64,000 nucleotides of DNA from Ga0077555 sp050250755. Lineage in GTDB: Bacteria; Pseudomonadota; Alphaproteobacteria; Rhizobiales; Hyphomicrobiaceae. The translations under genes and the position numbers were made by a program. Position 1 is the first letter of the stretch. Each line of letters begins with the position of its first letter. The DNA is taken from NCBI GenBank assembly GCA_050250755.1, contig JBFWOB010000003.1:62001-126000 (forward strand). Reading direction: 5' to 3'. Positions 9,412 to 18,217 of this stretch are shown here, piece by piece. The notes beneath the pieces are model-generated. The model was not told the origin of the DNA. It searched no databases and worked only from the letters and a program-made list of their open reading frames with translations.

Positions 9412-9727
9412 GGACGAGCCTTTGATCGCCATGGACGGCGAGGCGATGCTGCGCGATATCGGTTTCACAAACATCGTCACAGCACTCAGCCTGGACGATG
9501 CGCGGTCCGCGCTCCAGGAAAACCAGTTCGATCTGGCGATCATGGATATCAACCTCGGTGGCGGGCAAACCAGCATGCCGCTCGTGGAAGTGTTGAAGCC
9601 ACTTGGGACAAGGATCGTGCTCGCGAGCGGTTACACGGCCGAGGTCCATTTGGGCTCGACCCGCGTCGAGAAGCCATTTGATGAGGCATCACTACTCCGA
9701 GCGGTTCTGCAAGCAATGCAAGAGTAA
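9368..9727 (+). CDS. Single-domain response regulator (receiver only)
   Basis: 119 residues, just one CheY-like receiver domain with no output domain. The acidic pocket is Glu15-Asp16 in YVEDEP. The phosphoacceptor is Asp60 in AIMDINLGGG, and the conserved lysine sits in VEKPFDE. The start lies inside the 3' end of the HWE kinase gene in another frame (44-base overlap), so the two are translationally linked and very likely cognate. Receivers of this type beside HWE kinases usually act as phosphate sinks or relay partners within the PhyR/EcfG general-stress network. That role is inferred from family and context. Confidence 0.92.
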   Translation: MLPTNLKNCRVLYVEDEPLIAMDGEAMLRDIGFTNIVTALSLDDARSALQENQFDLAIMDINLGGGQTSMPLVEVLKPLGTRIVLASGYTAEVHLGSTRVEKPFDEASLLRAVLQAMQE

Positions 9728-10259
9728 TGGATTTGACACCTCGAAAACAGCCGCAGAGTGCCTCAGCGGGCAGGCCACTGAGCTGTGGCCAAGCGCATTT
9801 ACGGACTCAAAATAGATAACCTAAAGGATTTATGTTTCCTCACGCCGAACAACCGTTTCGATGTCGCCAATCCATACCGACGAATGCAACAAGCAGCTAC
9901 ACAAGTCCATTCCCAACGACACATCTCGATCCTTCATCGCATTTAGTTTGCCTCACAAAATAAAAAAGATATCGCTTGCGTATTTTCCGCAAACGACGCG
10001 CGCTGAGCGCGCATCAGGAGCCTGATTTCAGGCGACATATACCTTCACTCTTCATCAGCAAATTCACCGGTTTGCAGGGGTTGGATCTCCGCGTTTGTGA
10101 GCAATAGAGGTCCGCATCGGCGTCCTCGAGATCGACAGTATTTGCATCTCCAGCGTCGAAAGATACTCCCCCACGAAATTGCTGTCATTGACAGCTCCGA
10201 CAAGGTCACTTGATACTCGCATGCCAGCCGCGAAATTCACGACGGCCGAGCATAAAAAG
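9728..10259. other. Intergenic gap upstream of ABC importer operon
   Basis: No supported gene. The middle (about 9830-9980) is clearly AT-richer than its surroundings and probably carries the promoter of the importer operon. A small hairpin, GCGCGC-TGA-GCGCGC, sits at 9998-10012. A 70-codon minus-strand frame at 10064-10276 lacks a ribosome-binding site and recognisable motifs, and I do not count it. Confidence 0.5.
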
Positions 10260-10275
10260 TGACCTAGGGAGGTCA
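10260..10275 (+). promoter_or_regulatory. Inverted repeat overlapping the ribosome-binding site of the ABC operon
   Basis: TGACCT-AGGG-AGGTCA is a perfect 6-bp palindrome with a 4-base centre. The Shine-Dalgarno sequence AGGGAGG lies within it, and the ATG begins four bases after it. It may be an operator or an RNA hairpin that hides the ribosome-binding site of the first gene. Confidence 0.5.
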
Positions 10276-10278
10276 TAG

Positions 10279-11925
10279 ATGATACTCACTGCAAGGGCTT
10301 GTCTGTTCGCGCTTTGCGCGGTTCTGGCAACTGCCGTTACCGTACCTGCCTGTGCCCAGGAACCGAAGGGAACCTTGGTATTTGCGGTTGAGACTCTTGC
10401 CGCACAGACTCTCGATCCAATTCTCGAGGCGCGCCCGGGCAATGCTGTCTATCAGGCGGCGATGTACGACAGCCTCGTCGGCTTCGACTTTGCGAAAGGC
10501 GGCACCGGACCAGGCGTGGCCGAGAGTTGGCAATTGGCCGATGATGGCCTCTCGTGGACGTTCAAAATTCGCCCCGGTCAGAAATGGCACAACGGCGATC
10601 CCGTTACCGCGCACGATGTGAAATTCAGCCTCGATCGCATGATGTCGCCAAAGTCCTTGGCGGCCGCAGCGGCGACCTTGCGGCGCTCGATCAAATCTAT
10701 TGAGGTCGTAGACGATCTCACAGTGAAAATACACACCAATAAGCCCCAGATTGGACTTCCCGCCTCGCTGAGCCGAGCCGTCGCTCCCGAAGGCTCGGTG
10801 ATGCCGATGAAGTATATCGAGGCGGTCGGAGATGAAAAATTTAGGGAAAAGCCGATTGGAAGCGGACCATGGAAATTCGTACGAAGCGTACCCGGCGACC
10901 GCTTAGAGTTCGAAGCTGTCGATCACCCGCATTGGCGAGGGCGGCCAAAGTTTAAATATCTCCACATCCTGCTCGTTCCGGAGGAGGCGACACGCGTCGC
11001 CATGGTGCGGACCGGCGAGGCCGCAATCGCCTCGATCAGCCCTGAATCCATCCGCGGCGCCGAGCGAGGCGGGCTGCAAGTCGTCTCCGTGCCGGCAACG
11101 ATGCAGGCCGTTTTCCAGTTCTGGGGAACGTGGCGACCCGAGGTGAAGGACAGCCCTCTCGCTAAGAAGCGCGTCCGACAGGCTCTGTCTCTCGCAATCG
11201 ACCGCAAGCAGGTGATCGAGCACGTCATGGCGGGCAAGGCCAACATCCCACGGCCGTACTCGACATTTGCATACAGCGAGGACCTCTCGGTCGACCGATG
11301 GAAGAAATGGACGGACGAGAATTTTCGCTACGATCCCGACCTCGCAAAAAAGATCCTCGCCGAGGAAGGTTATCCAAACGGCTTCGAGCTCAAGTTCGCA
11401 AACACAGCCCTGCCCGGCACGCAGTTCATGGTCGCGGTCGGCACCGCGATCGCTGACATGTGGCAGAAGGTCGGCATCAAGGTCACAACGAAGCACTACG
11501 AGTGGGGAGGATTCCCGCCGCTTACGCGCTCCAAGGATCAAGCGCAACTCACCGGCTGGGTCTCAATGTATCGTACCGTCGGCAGGCCGGAGGCCTTTTG
11601 GCGATACAATGCCGCCTTCAATCCGGAAAGCACCGAGCGACTTTTCGGAGATACTGAAAACTGTGACGCCGACTGCAAAAAATTCGTCGAGCTCTATCGT
11701 GGAGTCATCAACGAACGCGATTCCAAAAAGCGCACTGAGCTGAACGACGCAATGATCGAGCACGTAGCCAATAGCTGGCTTTCGATCCCGGTCGTTGAAG
11801 GCATGGGGTACTATGCCGTGAACACCAAGAAGGTCGGAAAGTTTGAACCGATTCCTGGCAGACACGAGCTCGGCGACGTGTTCGAGCGTATTCCACATCC
11901 GGAAGAGCAGCCCTGGAAAAAATGA
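10279..11925 (+). CDS. ABC transporter substrate-binding protein (peptide/nickel type, SBP family 5)
   Basis: The periplasmic receptor of a peptide/opine/nickel-type importer, 548 residues. A Sec signal peptide is clear: a charged start, a hydrophobic core at about 5-22 and a likely cleavage after ACA before QEPKG. Family-5 features include TLDPILEARPGN, the WTFKIRPGQKWHNGDP segment and the RVRQALSLAIDRKQV stretch. It is the first gene of a complete importer operon and is followed by a strong hairpin (11932-11965) that may keep its transcript more abundant than those of the membrane parts. The substrate is unknown. The CoA-transferase at the end of the operon suggests a carboxylic acid or its conjugate rather than a plain peptide, but this is inference. 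Confidence 0.93.
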   Translation: MILTARACLFALCAVLATAVTVPACAQEPKGTLVFAVETLAAQTLDPILEARPGNAVYQAAMYDSLVGFDFAKGGTGPGVAESWQLADDGLSWTFKIRPGQKWHNGDPVTAHDVKFSLDRMMSPKSLAAAAATLRRSIKSIEVVDDLTVKIHTNKPQIGLPASLSRAVAPEGSVMPMKYIEAVGDEKFREKPIGSGPWKFVRSVPGDRLEFEAVDHPHWRGRPKFKYLHILLVPEEATRVAMVRTGEAAIASISPESIRGAERGGLQVVSVPATMQAVFQFWGTWRPEVKDSPLAKKRVRQALSLAIDRKQVIEHVMAGKANIPRPYSTFAYSEDLSVDRWKKWTDENFRYDPDLAKKILAEEGYPNGFELKFANTALPGTQFMVAVGTAIADMWQKVGIKVTTKHYEWGGFPPLTRSKDQAQLTGWVSMYRTVGRPEAFWRYNAAFNPESTERLFGDTENCDADCKKFVELYRGVINERDSKKRTELNDAMIEHVANSWLSIPVVEGMGYYAVNTKKVGKFEPIPGRHELGDVFERIPHPEEQPWKK

Positions 11926-11931
11926 TGCCGC

Positions 11932-11965
11932 GCCGTCTCTCATCGTCACCTGCGTGAGAGACGGC
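11932..11965 (+). repeat. Intercistronic hairpin after the binding-protein gene
   Basis: The arms GCCGTCTCTCA (11932-11942) and TGAGAGACGGC (11955-11965) are perfectly complementary over 11 bases with a 12-base loop. There is no T-run. Placed between the binding-protein and permease genes, it is well suited to protect the upstream mRNA or attenuate transcription into the rest of the operon. Confidence 0.65.
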
Positions 11966-12003
11966 CTTCCAGCGCCATATCCGGATAATTGGGACTTACG
12001 CCT

Positions 12004-12921
12004 ATGGGCCGATTTATTGTTCGCCGCCTGTTGCAGGGCGTTGTCCTGCTCTTTCTCGTCACGGCGATCGTGTTCGTGCTCGGGCGGATGACGGGCAATC
12101 CAGTCGACATGATGCTACCGGAGGACGCGACGAGTGAAGATCGCGCGCATTTGATCCGCGCGCTCAAGCTCGATGGTCCCGTGCACACGCAATTCCTGAC
12201 GTTCGTGGGCAACGCCCTGCATGGCGATCTCGGCACGTCGATCCGCATGCGTCAGCCGGCTCTCGATGTATTTCTGTCACGTCTGCCGAACACCCTCGCC
12301 ATCATTCCCTGGGCACTCATGCTCGCCATGGCGGTGGGCATTCCGCTCGGCGTGATCGCTGCCCTCTACCGCGGGCGTTTTCTCGACCGCGCCGCGGGCA
12401 CGGTTGCCGTCCTCGGAATTGCGACACCGAATTTTTGGCTCGGCATCATTTTGATCTTTATCTTCGCGGTTGAGCTCGGCTGGCTGCCATCGGGGCGCAT
12501 GGGCGGCCCTGAACATTATATTCTGCCTGTCATCACGCTCGGGACATTCCTGACAGCTGGCTTCATGCGGCTCACTCGCTCGAGCATGCTCGACGTGATG
12601 GAGAGCGAGTACGTGAAGCTCGCGCGCATCAAGGGGCTGCCTGAAACGGTGGTGGTTTGGAAGCACTGCCTGCGCAATGCCCTGATCCCCGTACTCACGC
12701 TGTGGGGCGTCTTCGTCGGAAACCTCATTACCGGCGCCATCGTGACAGAGACGGTGTTTGCCTGGCCCGGAGTAGGTCGCCTGACCTATGAAGCCGTTAT
12801 CTATCGCGATTTCCCACTGCTGCAGGCGGTGATCATCCTGAAGGCAGTGCTCATTCTCTCGGTCAATCTCCTGGTCGACATTCTCTATGCCTACGTCGAT
12901 CCTCGCATTAGATACGCTTAA
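12004..12921 (+). CDS. ABC transporter permease (DppB-like)
   Basis: Inner-membrane permease of the importer, 305 residues from ATG 12004. A TTG 15 bases upstream would add only five residues, and MGRFIVRRLLQG is the standard DppB opening. There are about six membrane helices, the first at roughly 9-29. The cytoplasmic EAA-type loop that contacts the ATPase is present as YVKLARIKGLPETVV, and the TETVFAWPGVGRL stretch that follows is typical of DppB proteins. It is followed 11 bases later by the second permease gene, with which it should form the heterodimeric channel. Confidence 0.94.
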   Translation: MGRFIVRRLLQGVVLLFLVTAIVFVLGRMTGNPVDMMLPEDATSEDRAHLIRALKLDGPVHTQFLTFVGNALHGDLGTSIRMRQPALDVFLSRLPNTLAIIPWALMLAMAVGIPLGVIAALYRGRFLDRAAGTVAVLGIATPNFWLGIILIFIFAVELGWLPSGRMGGPEHYILPVITLGTFLTAGFMRLTRSSMLDVMESEYVKLARIKGLPETVVVWKHCLRNALIPVLTLWGVFVGNLITGAIVTETVFAWPGVGRLTYEAVIYRDFPLLQAVIILKAVLILSVNLLVDILYAYVDPRIRYA

Positions 12922-12932
12922 GGTAAGGTCCG

Positions 12933-13757
12933 ATGCGCCGAGCCCCTTGGCTACCCACTCTCGTCATTTCAATCATGGTCATCATGGCGGTGCTCGCTCC
13001 CCTGATCGCCCCGCATGACCCGATTGATCAGACGCTACGTGACAAACTCTTGCCGCCGGTCTGGATGGAAGGGGGTGACCCAAGTTACATCCTCGGCACA
13101 GACGACTTCGGTCGGGATATCCTGAGCCGCCTCATCTACGGAGCGCGCATCAGCCTCATCGTCGCCCTGCTGGCCCTCACCGTCGGCGGGGGAATAGGCC
13201 TCGCGATCGGTATCCTTGCTGGTTATCTTGGCGGCTGGGTCGAGAATTTGCTGATGCGGATCGTCGACGCTGCATTCACATTCCCGGCAATCCTGTTCGC
13301 TCTGCTGCTTGCCGTCACGATGGGGCAGGGCCTCGGCACGCTCGTCATCGCGATAAGTCTTTTGCTCTGGGCCAGCTTCGCGCGGGTTATCCGTGGCGAA
13401 GTTCTAACCCTGAAGCAGCGGGACTTCGTGTCGCTCGCAAAAGTGCGCGGTTGTTCGACGATGCGCATTATGGCGACGCATATTTTTCCGAATGTGCTCA
13501 ATACATTTACGGTGCTCGTCACACTCAACATCGGCGTCGTCATCATCGCCGAAGCATCCCTGTCATTTCTCGGCGCAGGTATTCCGCCACCAACGCCTAG
13601 TTGGGGCCTGATGGTCTCCGAGGGACGCGGACGCATTGCAGATGCGTGGTGGGTGGCCCTGATCCCCGGCCTCGCCATCACACTGCTTGTGCTCTCGGTG
13701 AACCTGCTTGGCGATTGGCTTCGCGACCGACTCGATCCGAGGTTGAGGCAGCTATGA
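12933..13757 (+). CDS. ABC transporter permease (DppC-like)
   Basis: The second permease, 274 residues, with about six helices. DppC features are the early HDPIDQTLRDKLLPP region, LGTDDFGRDILSRLIYGARIS, the EAA loop (DFVSLAKVRGCSTMRIM) and the C-terminal NLLGDWLRDRLDPRLR. The length is slightly short for the family (about 280-300) because the N-terminal cytoplasmic tail is brief. The stop codon overlaps the start of the first ATPase gene (ATGA), showing tight coupling. Confidence 0.94.
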   Translation: MRRAPWLPTLVISIMVIMAVLAPLIAPHDPIDQTLRDKLLPPVWMEGGDPSYILGTDDFGRDILSRLIYGARISLIVALLALTVGGGIGLAIGILAGYLGGWVENLLMRIVDAAFTFPAILFALLLAVTMGQGLGTLVIAISLLLWASFARVIRGEVLTLKQRDFVSLAKVRGCSTMRIMATHIFPNVLNTFTVLVTLNIGVVIIAEASLSFLGAGIPPPTPSWGLMVSEGRGRIADAWWVALIPGLAITLLVLSVNLLGDWLRDRLDPRLRQL

Positions 13758-14734
13758 GCACTGACACCATCCTCGAGGTTCGCGACCTCGCAACCCACTT
13801 CTTCCTGCGTCGCGGCGTGGTCAAGGCCGTCGACGGTGTGAGCTTCTCCTTGAAGCGCGGCGAGGTGCTCGGCCTTGTCGGCGAGTCTGGCTGCGGCAAA
13901 AGTCTGACGGCTCTCTCGATCATGCGACTACTCCCGAAAGGCAGCGCGCGTACGGTGCGCGGTCAAATTCTGCTCGACGGTGAGGATCTTGTCCCGAAAA
14001 GCCAGCGCGAGATGCGCGCGCTACGCGGCACCAAACTATCGATGATCCTGCAAGACCCGCAGACTTCGCTAAACCCTGTCTTCACCATCGGCAATCAGCT
14101 CCGCGAAGCACTGTTGCGTCGCGGTCCCGCGAGGGCCGCGGAGATCATGGATCAGGCAATCGCAGCACTGCGACGCGTCGAGATCGCAGCGCCGGAAAGC
14201 CGCATCGGGCAATACCCGCACCAGATGTCTGGCGGCATGAAGCAGCGTGTCGTCGGCGCAATTGCGATGGCAGGCGCACCGCAGGTGCTTATCGCCGATG
14301 AACCGACGACTGCGCTCGATGTCACCATTCAATTGCAATACCTCAAGCTGCTGAAGCGCCTTCAGTCCGAGACAGGCATGGCCATTCTGTTCATCACGCA
14401 CGATTTCGGCGTGGTCGCCCGCCTCTGCGATCGCGTCGCGGTAATGTATGCAGGGCGGATCGTCGAGGTCGGTCCAGTAAAGGACATCTTCGAACGCCCC
14501 GCCCATCCGTACACGAAGGCCTTGATCGCCTCGGTGCCGCGCATGACTGGACGGCAGGGCCGCCTTGCCACTATCGAGGGTCAGCCGCCTTCGCTTCTCG
14601 ATTTACCACCCGGTTGTCGGTTCGCTGCGCGTTGTGCGCACGCTTTCGACCGCTGCGCACAAGCCTATCCGGAGACGGGTGAAACTGGGCCCGAACACAC
14701 TGCTGCCTGCTGGAGGCTCGAAGCATATGTCTAA
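13754..14734 (+). CDS. ABC transporter ATP-binding protein (DppD/OppD-like)
   Basis: An ATPase subunit, 326 residues from ATG 13754. The frame is open farther upstream, but this start overlaps the permease stop by four bases and gives the normal beginning MSTDTILEVRDL. Walker A is GESGCGKS, the signature is MSGGMKQR, Walker B is VLIADEPTTALD and the switch histidine is in FITHDFGVVA. The C-terminus has the oligopeptide-type extension with cysteines (PPGCRFAARCAHAFDRC), which in relatives can bind an iron-sulfur cluster. It pairs with the next gene as a heterodimer. Confidence 0.95.
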   Translation: MSTDTILEVRDLATHFFLRRGVVKAVDGVSFSLKRGEVLGLVGESGCGKSLTALSIMRLLPKGSARTVRGQILLDGEDLVPKSQREMRALRGTKLSMILQDPQTSLNPVFTIGNQLREALLRRGPARAAEIMDQAIAALRRVEIAAPESRIGQYPHQMSGGMKQRVVGAIAMAGAPQVLIADEPTTALDVTIQLQYLKLLKRLQSETGMAILFITHDFGVVARLCDRVAVMYAGRIVEVGPVKDIFERPAHPYTKALIASVPRMTGRQGRLATIEGQPPSLLDLPPGCRFAARCAHAFDRCAQAYPETGETGPEHTAACWRLEAYV

Positions 14735-15824
14735 CGAGCCGCTGCTAAAGCTCGAGAACGTGCGAAAGCATTACCCTGTCACGAAAGGAGTTCTCTTTGC
14801 GCGCACGCTGGGGCATGTAAAGGCTGTGGATGGTGTGTCGTTCGAACTTCATGCCGGCGAGACGTTGGGCCTAGTCGGCGAGTCCGGATGCGGTAAAACC
14901 ACGACATCGCGTCTCGTGCTGAATCTGGAAGGGCCGTCGGAAGGTCGCGTTCTTCTCGAAGGAGAACCCATCCACGAGATGACGGGAGAGGCACTCGGCG
15001 CCTTCCGCACCAAGGTTCAGGCCGTATTCCAAGACCCGTGGTCGAGCCTCAATCCGCGCATGACGGTCGGACGCACCATCGCCGAGACACTGATCGTCCA
15101 CCGGTGGAAAAAGCCGGCCATAGAAAAACGTGTGAGCGAGTTGCTTTTGCAAGTTGGCCTCCGATCAGAGCAGGCAATGCAGTATCCGCACGAGTTCTCT
15201 GGCGGCCAGCGCCAGCGCATTGCCCTCGCGGCGGCCCTCGCCTCCAAGCCGAGGCTGATTGTGCTCGACGAGCCTATCTCCGCGCTCGATGTCTCGATCC
15301 GCGCCCAAATGATGAATCTTCTGAAAGATATTCAGGCGGAGACCAACGTCGCCTACCTTCTGGTCGCGCACGATCTTGCCACCGTCAGGCATATGTCTGA
15401 TCAGACTGTGGTGATGTACCTTGGCCAAGTGGTTGAGCAAGGCCCGACGGAGAAGGTGTTCCGCGACGTGCGGCACCCCTACACCAAAGCATTGTTTTCC
15501 GCCGTTCTCGAGGCGCGCCCAGGTGCCGTCGTTGACGAGATCGAGCTCAAAGGCGAGGTGCCTTCGCCACTCAATCCGCCGTCTGGCTGCCGCTTTCATC
15601 CACGCTGCCCGTTCGCATTCGAGCGCTGTGCAGCCGAGACGCCGGCGCCACGCGAGGTCTCGCCGGGGCATCGTGTCGCCTGCCATCTCCACGACTGCAG
15701 CACCGCCGACCAGTTCGAGTTTGCAGCGGAGCGTTCGCTGATACACAGATCGGAAAGCGCCCCAAAAAGCCAAACGAGAGTCCGCGACAAAACGGACGAA
15801 ACAATCAACGGAGGATCTCGATGA
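14727..15824 (+). CDS. ABC transporter ATP-binding protein (DppF/OppF-like)
   Basis: The second ATPase, 365 residues from ATG 14727, which overlaps the previous gene by eight bases and has GGAGG ten bases upstream. It carries Walker A GESGCGKT, signature FSGGQRQR, Walker B LIVLDEPISALD and the oligopeptide C-terminal region with PSGCRFHPRCPFAFERC. Beyond that it has an extra tail of about 45 residues ending in TDETINGGSR, longer than is usual for DppF. The last four bases overlap the start of the CoA-transferase gene. Confidence 0.95.
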   Translation: MSNEPLLKLENVRKHYPVTKGVLFARTLGHVKAVDGVSFELHAGETLGLVGESGCGKTTTSRLVLNLEGPSEGRVLLEGEPIHEMTGEALGAFRTKVQAVFQDPWSSLNPRMTVGRTIAETLIVHRWKKPAIEKRVSELLLQVGLRSEQAMQYPHEFSGGQRQRIALAAALASKPRLIVLDEPISALDVSIRAQMMNLLKDIQAETNVAYLLVAHDLATVRHMSDQTVVMYLGQVVEQGPTEKVFRDVRHPYTKALFSAVLEARPGAVVDEIELKGEVPSPLNPPSGCRFHPRCPFAFERCAAETPAPREVSPGHRVACHLHDCSTADQFEFAAERSLIHRSESAPKSQTRVRDKTDETINGGSR

Positions 15825-17035
15825 CCCAGTCGCACGGGCCCCTGCAGGGCGTAAGAGTTGTCGCCTGCTCTACAGCGCAAGCAGGTACGGTCCCCTATAT
15901 GCTGATGGCCGATCTGGGCGCTGAGGTCATTAAGATCGAAACCCCGGAAGGCGGCGACAATTCACGCAATATGTCCATTCTGCCCAATCACCCTTCCAGC
16001 TTCTTCGAAACCAACAATCGCGGCGTGAAGAGCGTAACGCTCAACTTGAAGTCAGCCGAGGGTCGAGAAATCCTGAAGCAACTGGTGGCAAAAGCCGATA
16101 TATTCGGCCAGAATTTTCGCCCCGGGGCCGCAGAAAAGAACGGCTTTGGCTACGAGGAGCTGAAGAAGGTCAATCCGCGTCTCGTCTACATTTCGATCTC
16201 GGGTTACGGCCCCAGTGGGCCGAACGCCCATCTCCCCGGAACCGATTCCATGGCCCAGGCGCTCGGTGGCATTGCACAAGCTTACGCAACCCCAGGCCAA
16301 CCCATGAAGACGGGTATCGCCTCGGTGGCCGACGAGACCTGCGCCATTCTTGCCTTCGGCGGAGCGCTCGCAGCCTTGACGCATGCCCGTGCGACAGGCG
16401 TCGGCCAGAAAGTGGAACTGTCGCTTCTGGGTAGCATCGTGCGCCTTCTGGGCTGGACCTTCCAAACGACCCTTTGGCGGGGTACCGATCCCGTCACAGG
16501 CCAGGCACGCGTGGCTGGCACCAAGGAACGGCCCGCGATGTCCGCATCCTTCAACGATCAGGATGGAAAACCATTCGTATTCCAACTCGCGCGCGACCAG
16601 TGGCGAGAGGCAATGAGCGCCCTCGGCTTCTACGACCAGATCACGAAAGCTGGTTTCGGTCATCTTGGCGTTGCGATGGAGTCCAGCGAGAAGCGAGAGG
16701 AGTTACTGGCCCTGCTAGGCCGTCTCTTCGCGACGGGATCTCGCGATGAGTGGGTGGCAAAACTGCGCGATGGCGACATCGTATCGGCGCCAATCAACAC
16801 GATGCTCGAGGCAGCATTGGATCCAGACGTCGTGGCGAACGGATACGTCGCCGAGATGGACTATCCCGAGCACGGCAAGCGCCTCAAAGTTCACGGTACA
16901 CCGTGGCGCTTCTCCGAAACGCCGGCCAAAATCGGAGTCGCACCCAAGCTTGGTGAGCATAACGACGACGTTCTGGCAGAGCTAGGATACAGCAAATCCG
17001 ATATTCAAAGCCTCAAGGAAAGAAAGGCAATCTGA
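15821..17035 (+). CDS. Class III CoA-transferase (CaiB/BaiF family)
   Basis: A cytoplasmic enzyme of 404 residues that moves CoA between carboxylic acids through a glutamyl/aspartyl anhydride. Family marks are LQGVRVVACSTAQAG, MADLGAEVIKIE, NRGVKSVTLNLKS, and the SGYGPSGP and GTDSMAQALGG motifs. In this alignment the catalytic aspartate is the one in PGTDSMAQ. The ATG overlaps the ATPase stop (ATGA) and has GGAGG seven bases upstream, so it is the last cistron of the importer operon. This suggests that the imported compound is an acid activated to a CoA thioester after uptake. Confidence 0.93.
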   Translation: MTQSHGPLQGVRVVACSTAQAGTVPYMLMADLGAEVIKIETPEGGDNSRNMSILPNHPSSFFETNNRGVKSVTLNLKSAEGREILKQLVAKADIFGQNFRPGAAEKNGFGYEELKKVNPRLVYISISGYGPSGPNAHLPGTDSMAQALGGIAQAYATPGQPMKTGIASVADETCAILAFGGALAALTHARATGVGQKVELSLLGSIVRLLGWTFQTTLWRGTDPVTGQARVAGTKERPAMSASFNDQDGKPFVFQLARDQWREAMSALGFYDQITKAGFGHLGVAMESSEKREELLALLGRLFATGSRDEWVAKLRDGDIVSAPINTMLEAALDPDVVANGYVAEMDYPEHGKRLKVHGTPWRFSETPAKIGVAPKLGEHNDDVLAELGYSKSDIQSLKERKAI

Positions 17036-18217
17036 AGCGGCATCGATCGCGCGCTCGCTTCGAACCGGCTTACGCGGCGAGCGCGCTCTCAGTGGTTCCA
17101 TAAGAAGCAAGCATTGCATTTTGGCGGTTTCCCAAAACAGCGAATAAAAAGGGTCGGCCGAACCAAGTTCGGGTATCGCACAACAAAGCGAAGATCAAAT
17201 CGACTGACGGACGTATTCTACATGCTCTTTGCAAATGAACGACCCAATCCGATTAGATGACCAATGGTTCTCTTCGATGGCGCCAAGAACGCAATGCGCA
17301 CGGCGAAGCAACAGTTATCTTTTGCAATGGGACTTAACGACGTCTGACGCTTGTCTAATCTGATCCCTGAGCGCACAGGGTTTTCCGGCCTGCCCGAGGA
17401 ACGGAAGCAAAAGGCCTGTCCGGCAAGGAGGCGCTCGACATGGTGCTTCGCCTTACCAAGAAGCACTCCGGCTGACCGGCAGAAATTTTATCTATATTTT
17501 TTCATTAACGACGCGTTCAGTTGAAAAGCTCCAATAATCTGCCAGCGCACTTCGAGTGCGCGCGTCCGTTTCTGTCAATCATGCACGTCGCCGAGGATAG
17601 CAGGCGACCACCTTAAGGTATTCAGAAAATTTGATTGGCGACGATCCGATCCGGGCATATTCGCTAACGCATTATCCTGTTTCGACAAGAAGACTATCTG
17701 CTCCGTCACAGGCCAATGCGTCCTGACGCCGTGTTATTCTGATCTCAGGTATCCTGCTCACTGGCTGATCCCGCAGGTTTGCGCTCGGCAACCTAAGCCT
17801 TTTGTCCACTGGCAAGGACCGGTGAGCTCCAACCGCATCCTTGCTGCGAGATGATGCGGTCTGCACCTCAGAGAACTGTGCGACGGCGACAGAGCCAGCC
17901 AACTGACCCATCAACGTCGCCGTAGCGTGTGTAGCCCCCAAAAATGGGAGGAGAAATTGGCCTCCCACACGTCGCTCACCTGCCCATCCATTGGGCGTTC
18001 GTGATGAATCATTGTGCACCTTCGCGACGCCACAGGCGAGCGCTGAAAAGCGGCCTTCGTCAGCAATCGTACTGTCGTGGCACAGCAGTTAACCTTTTGC
18101 CGCGAAGCACGTATCATTAGATACAGATTTGACCGTACTTATCAGTGGGCTGCCAACGTTACTTAAGGTGGCACAAGATCTTCGATCGGCAGTCGTCTCG
18201 GTCAACAGGACGGGACA
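17036..18217. other. Large non-coding gap before the polysaccharide locus
   Basis: 1.18 kb with no supported gene. It starts with a terminator-like hairpin (17049-17086). At about 17401-17475 a plus-strand frame reads GLSGKEALDMVLRLTKKHSG before a stop. It looks protein-like, but the frame is closed just upstream, so it could be the tail of a decayed gene. A small palindrome, GTATC-ATTA-GATAC, lies at 18111-18124. The promoter of the polysaccharide operon is probably in the last 150 bases but has no clear consensus. Confidence 0.5.
17049..17086 (+). terminator. Hairpin downstream of the ABC importer/CoA-transferase operon
   Basis: GCGCGCTCGC (17049-17058) pairs perfectly with GCGAGCGCGC (17077-17086) across an 18-base loop, starting 13 bases after the operon's last stop codon. 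No T-tract follows, so it may be a weak or Rho-assisted terminator or a 3' stabiliser. Confidence 0.5.

Noticed and set aside
10064..10276. 70-codon minus-strand frame in the gap before the ABC operon
   Set aside because: No ribosome-binding site, no motif and it covers the likely operon promoter.
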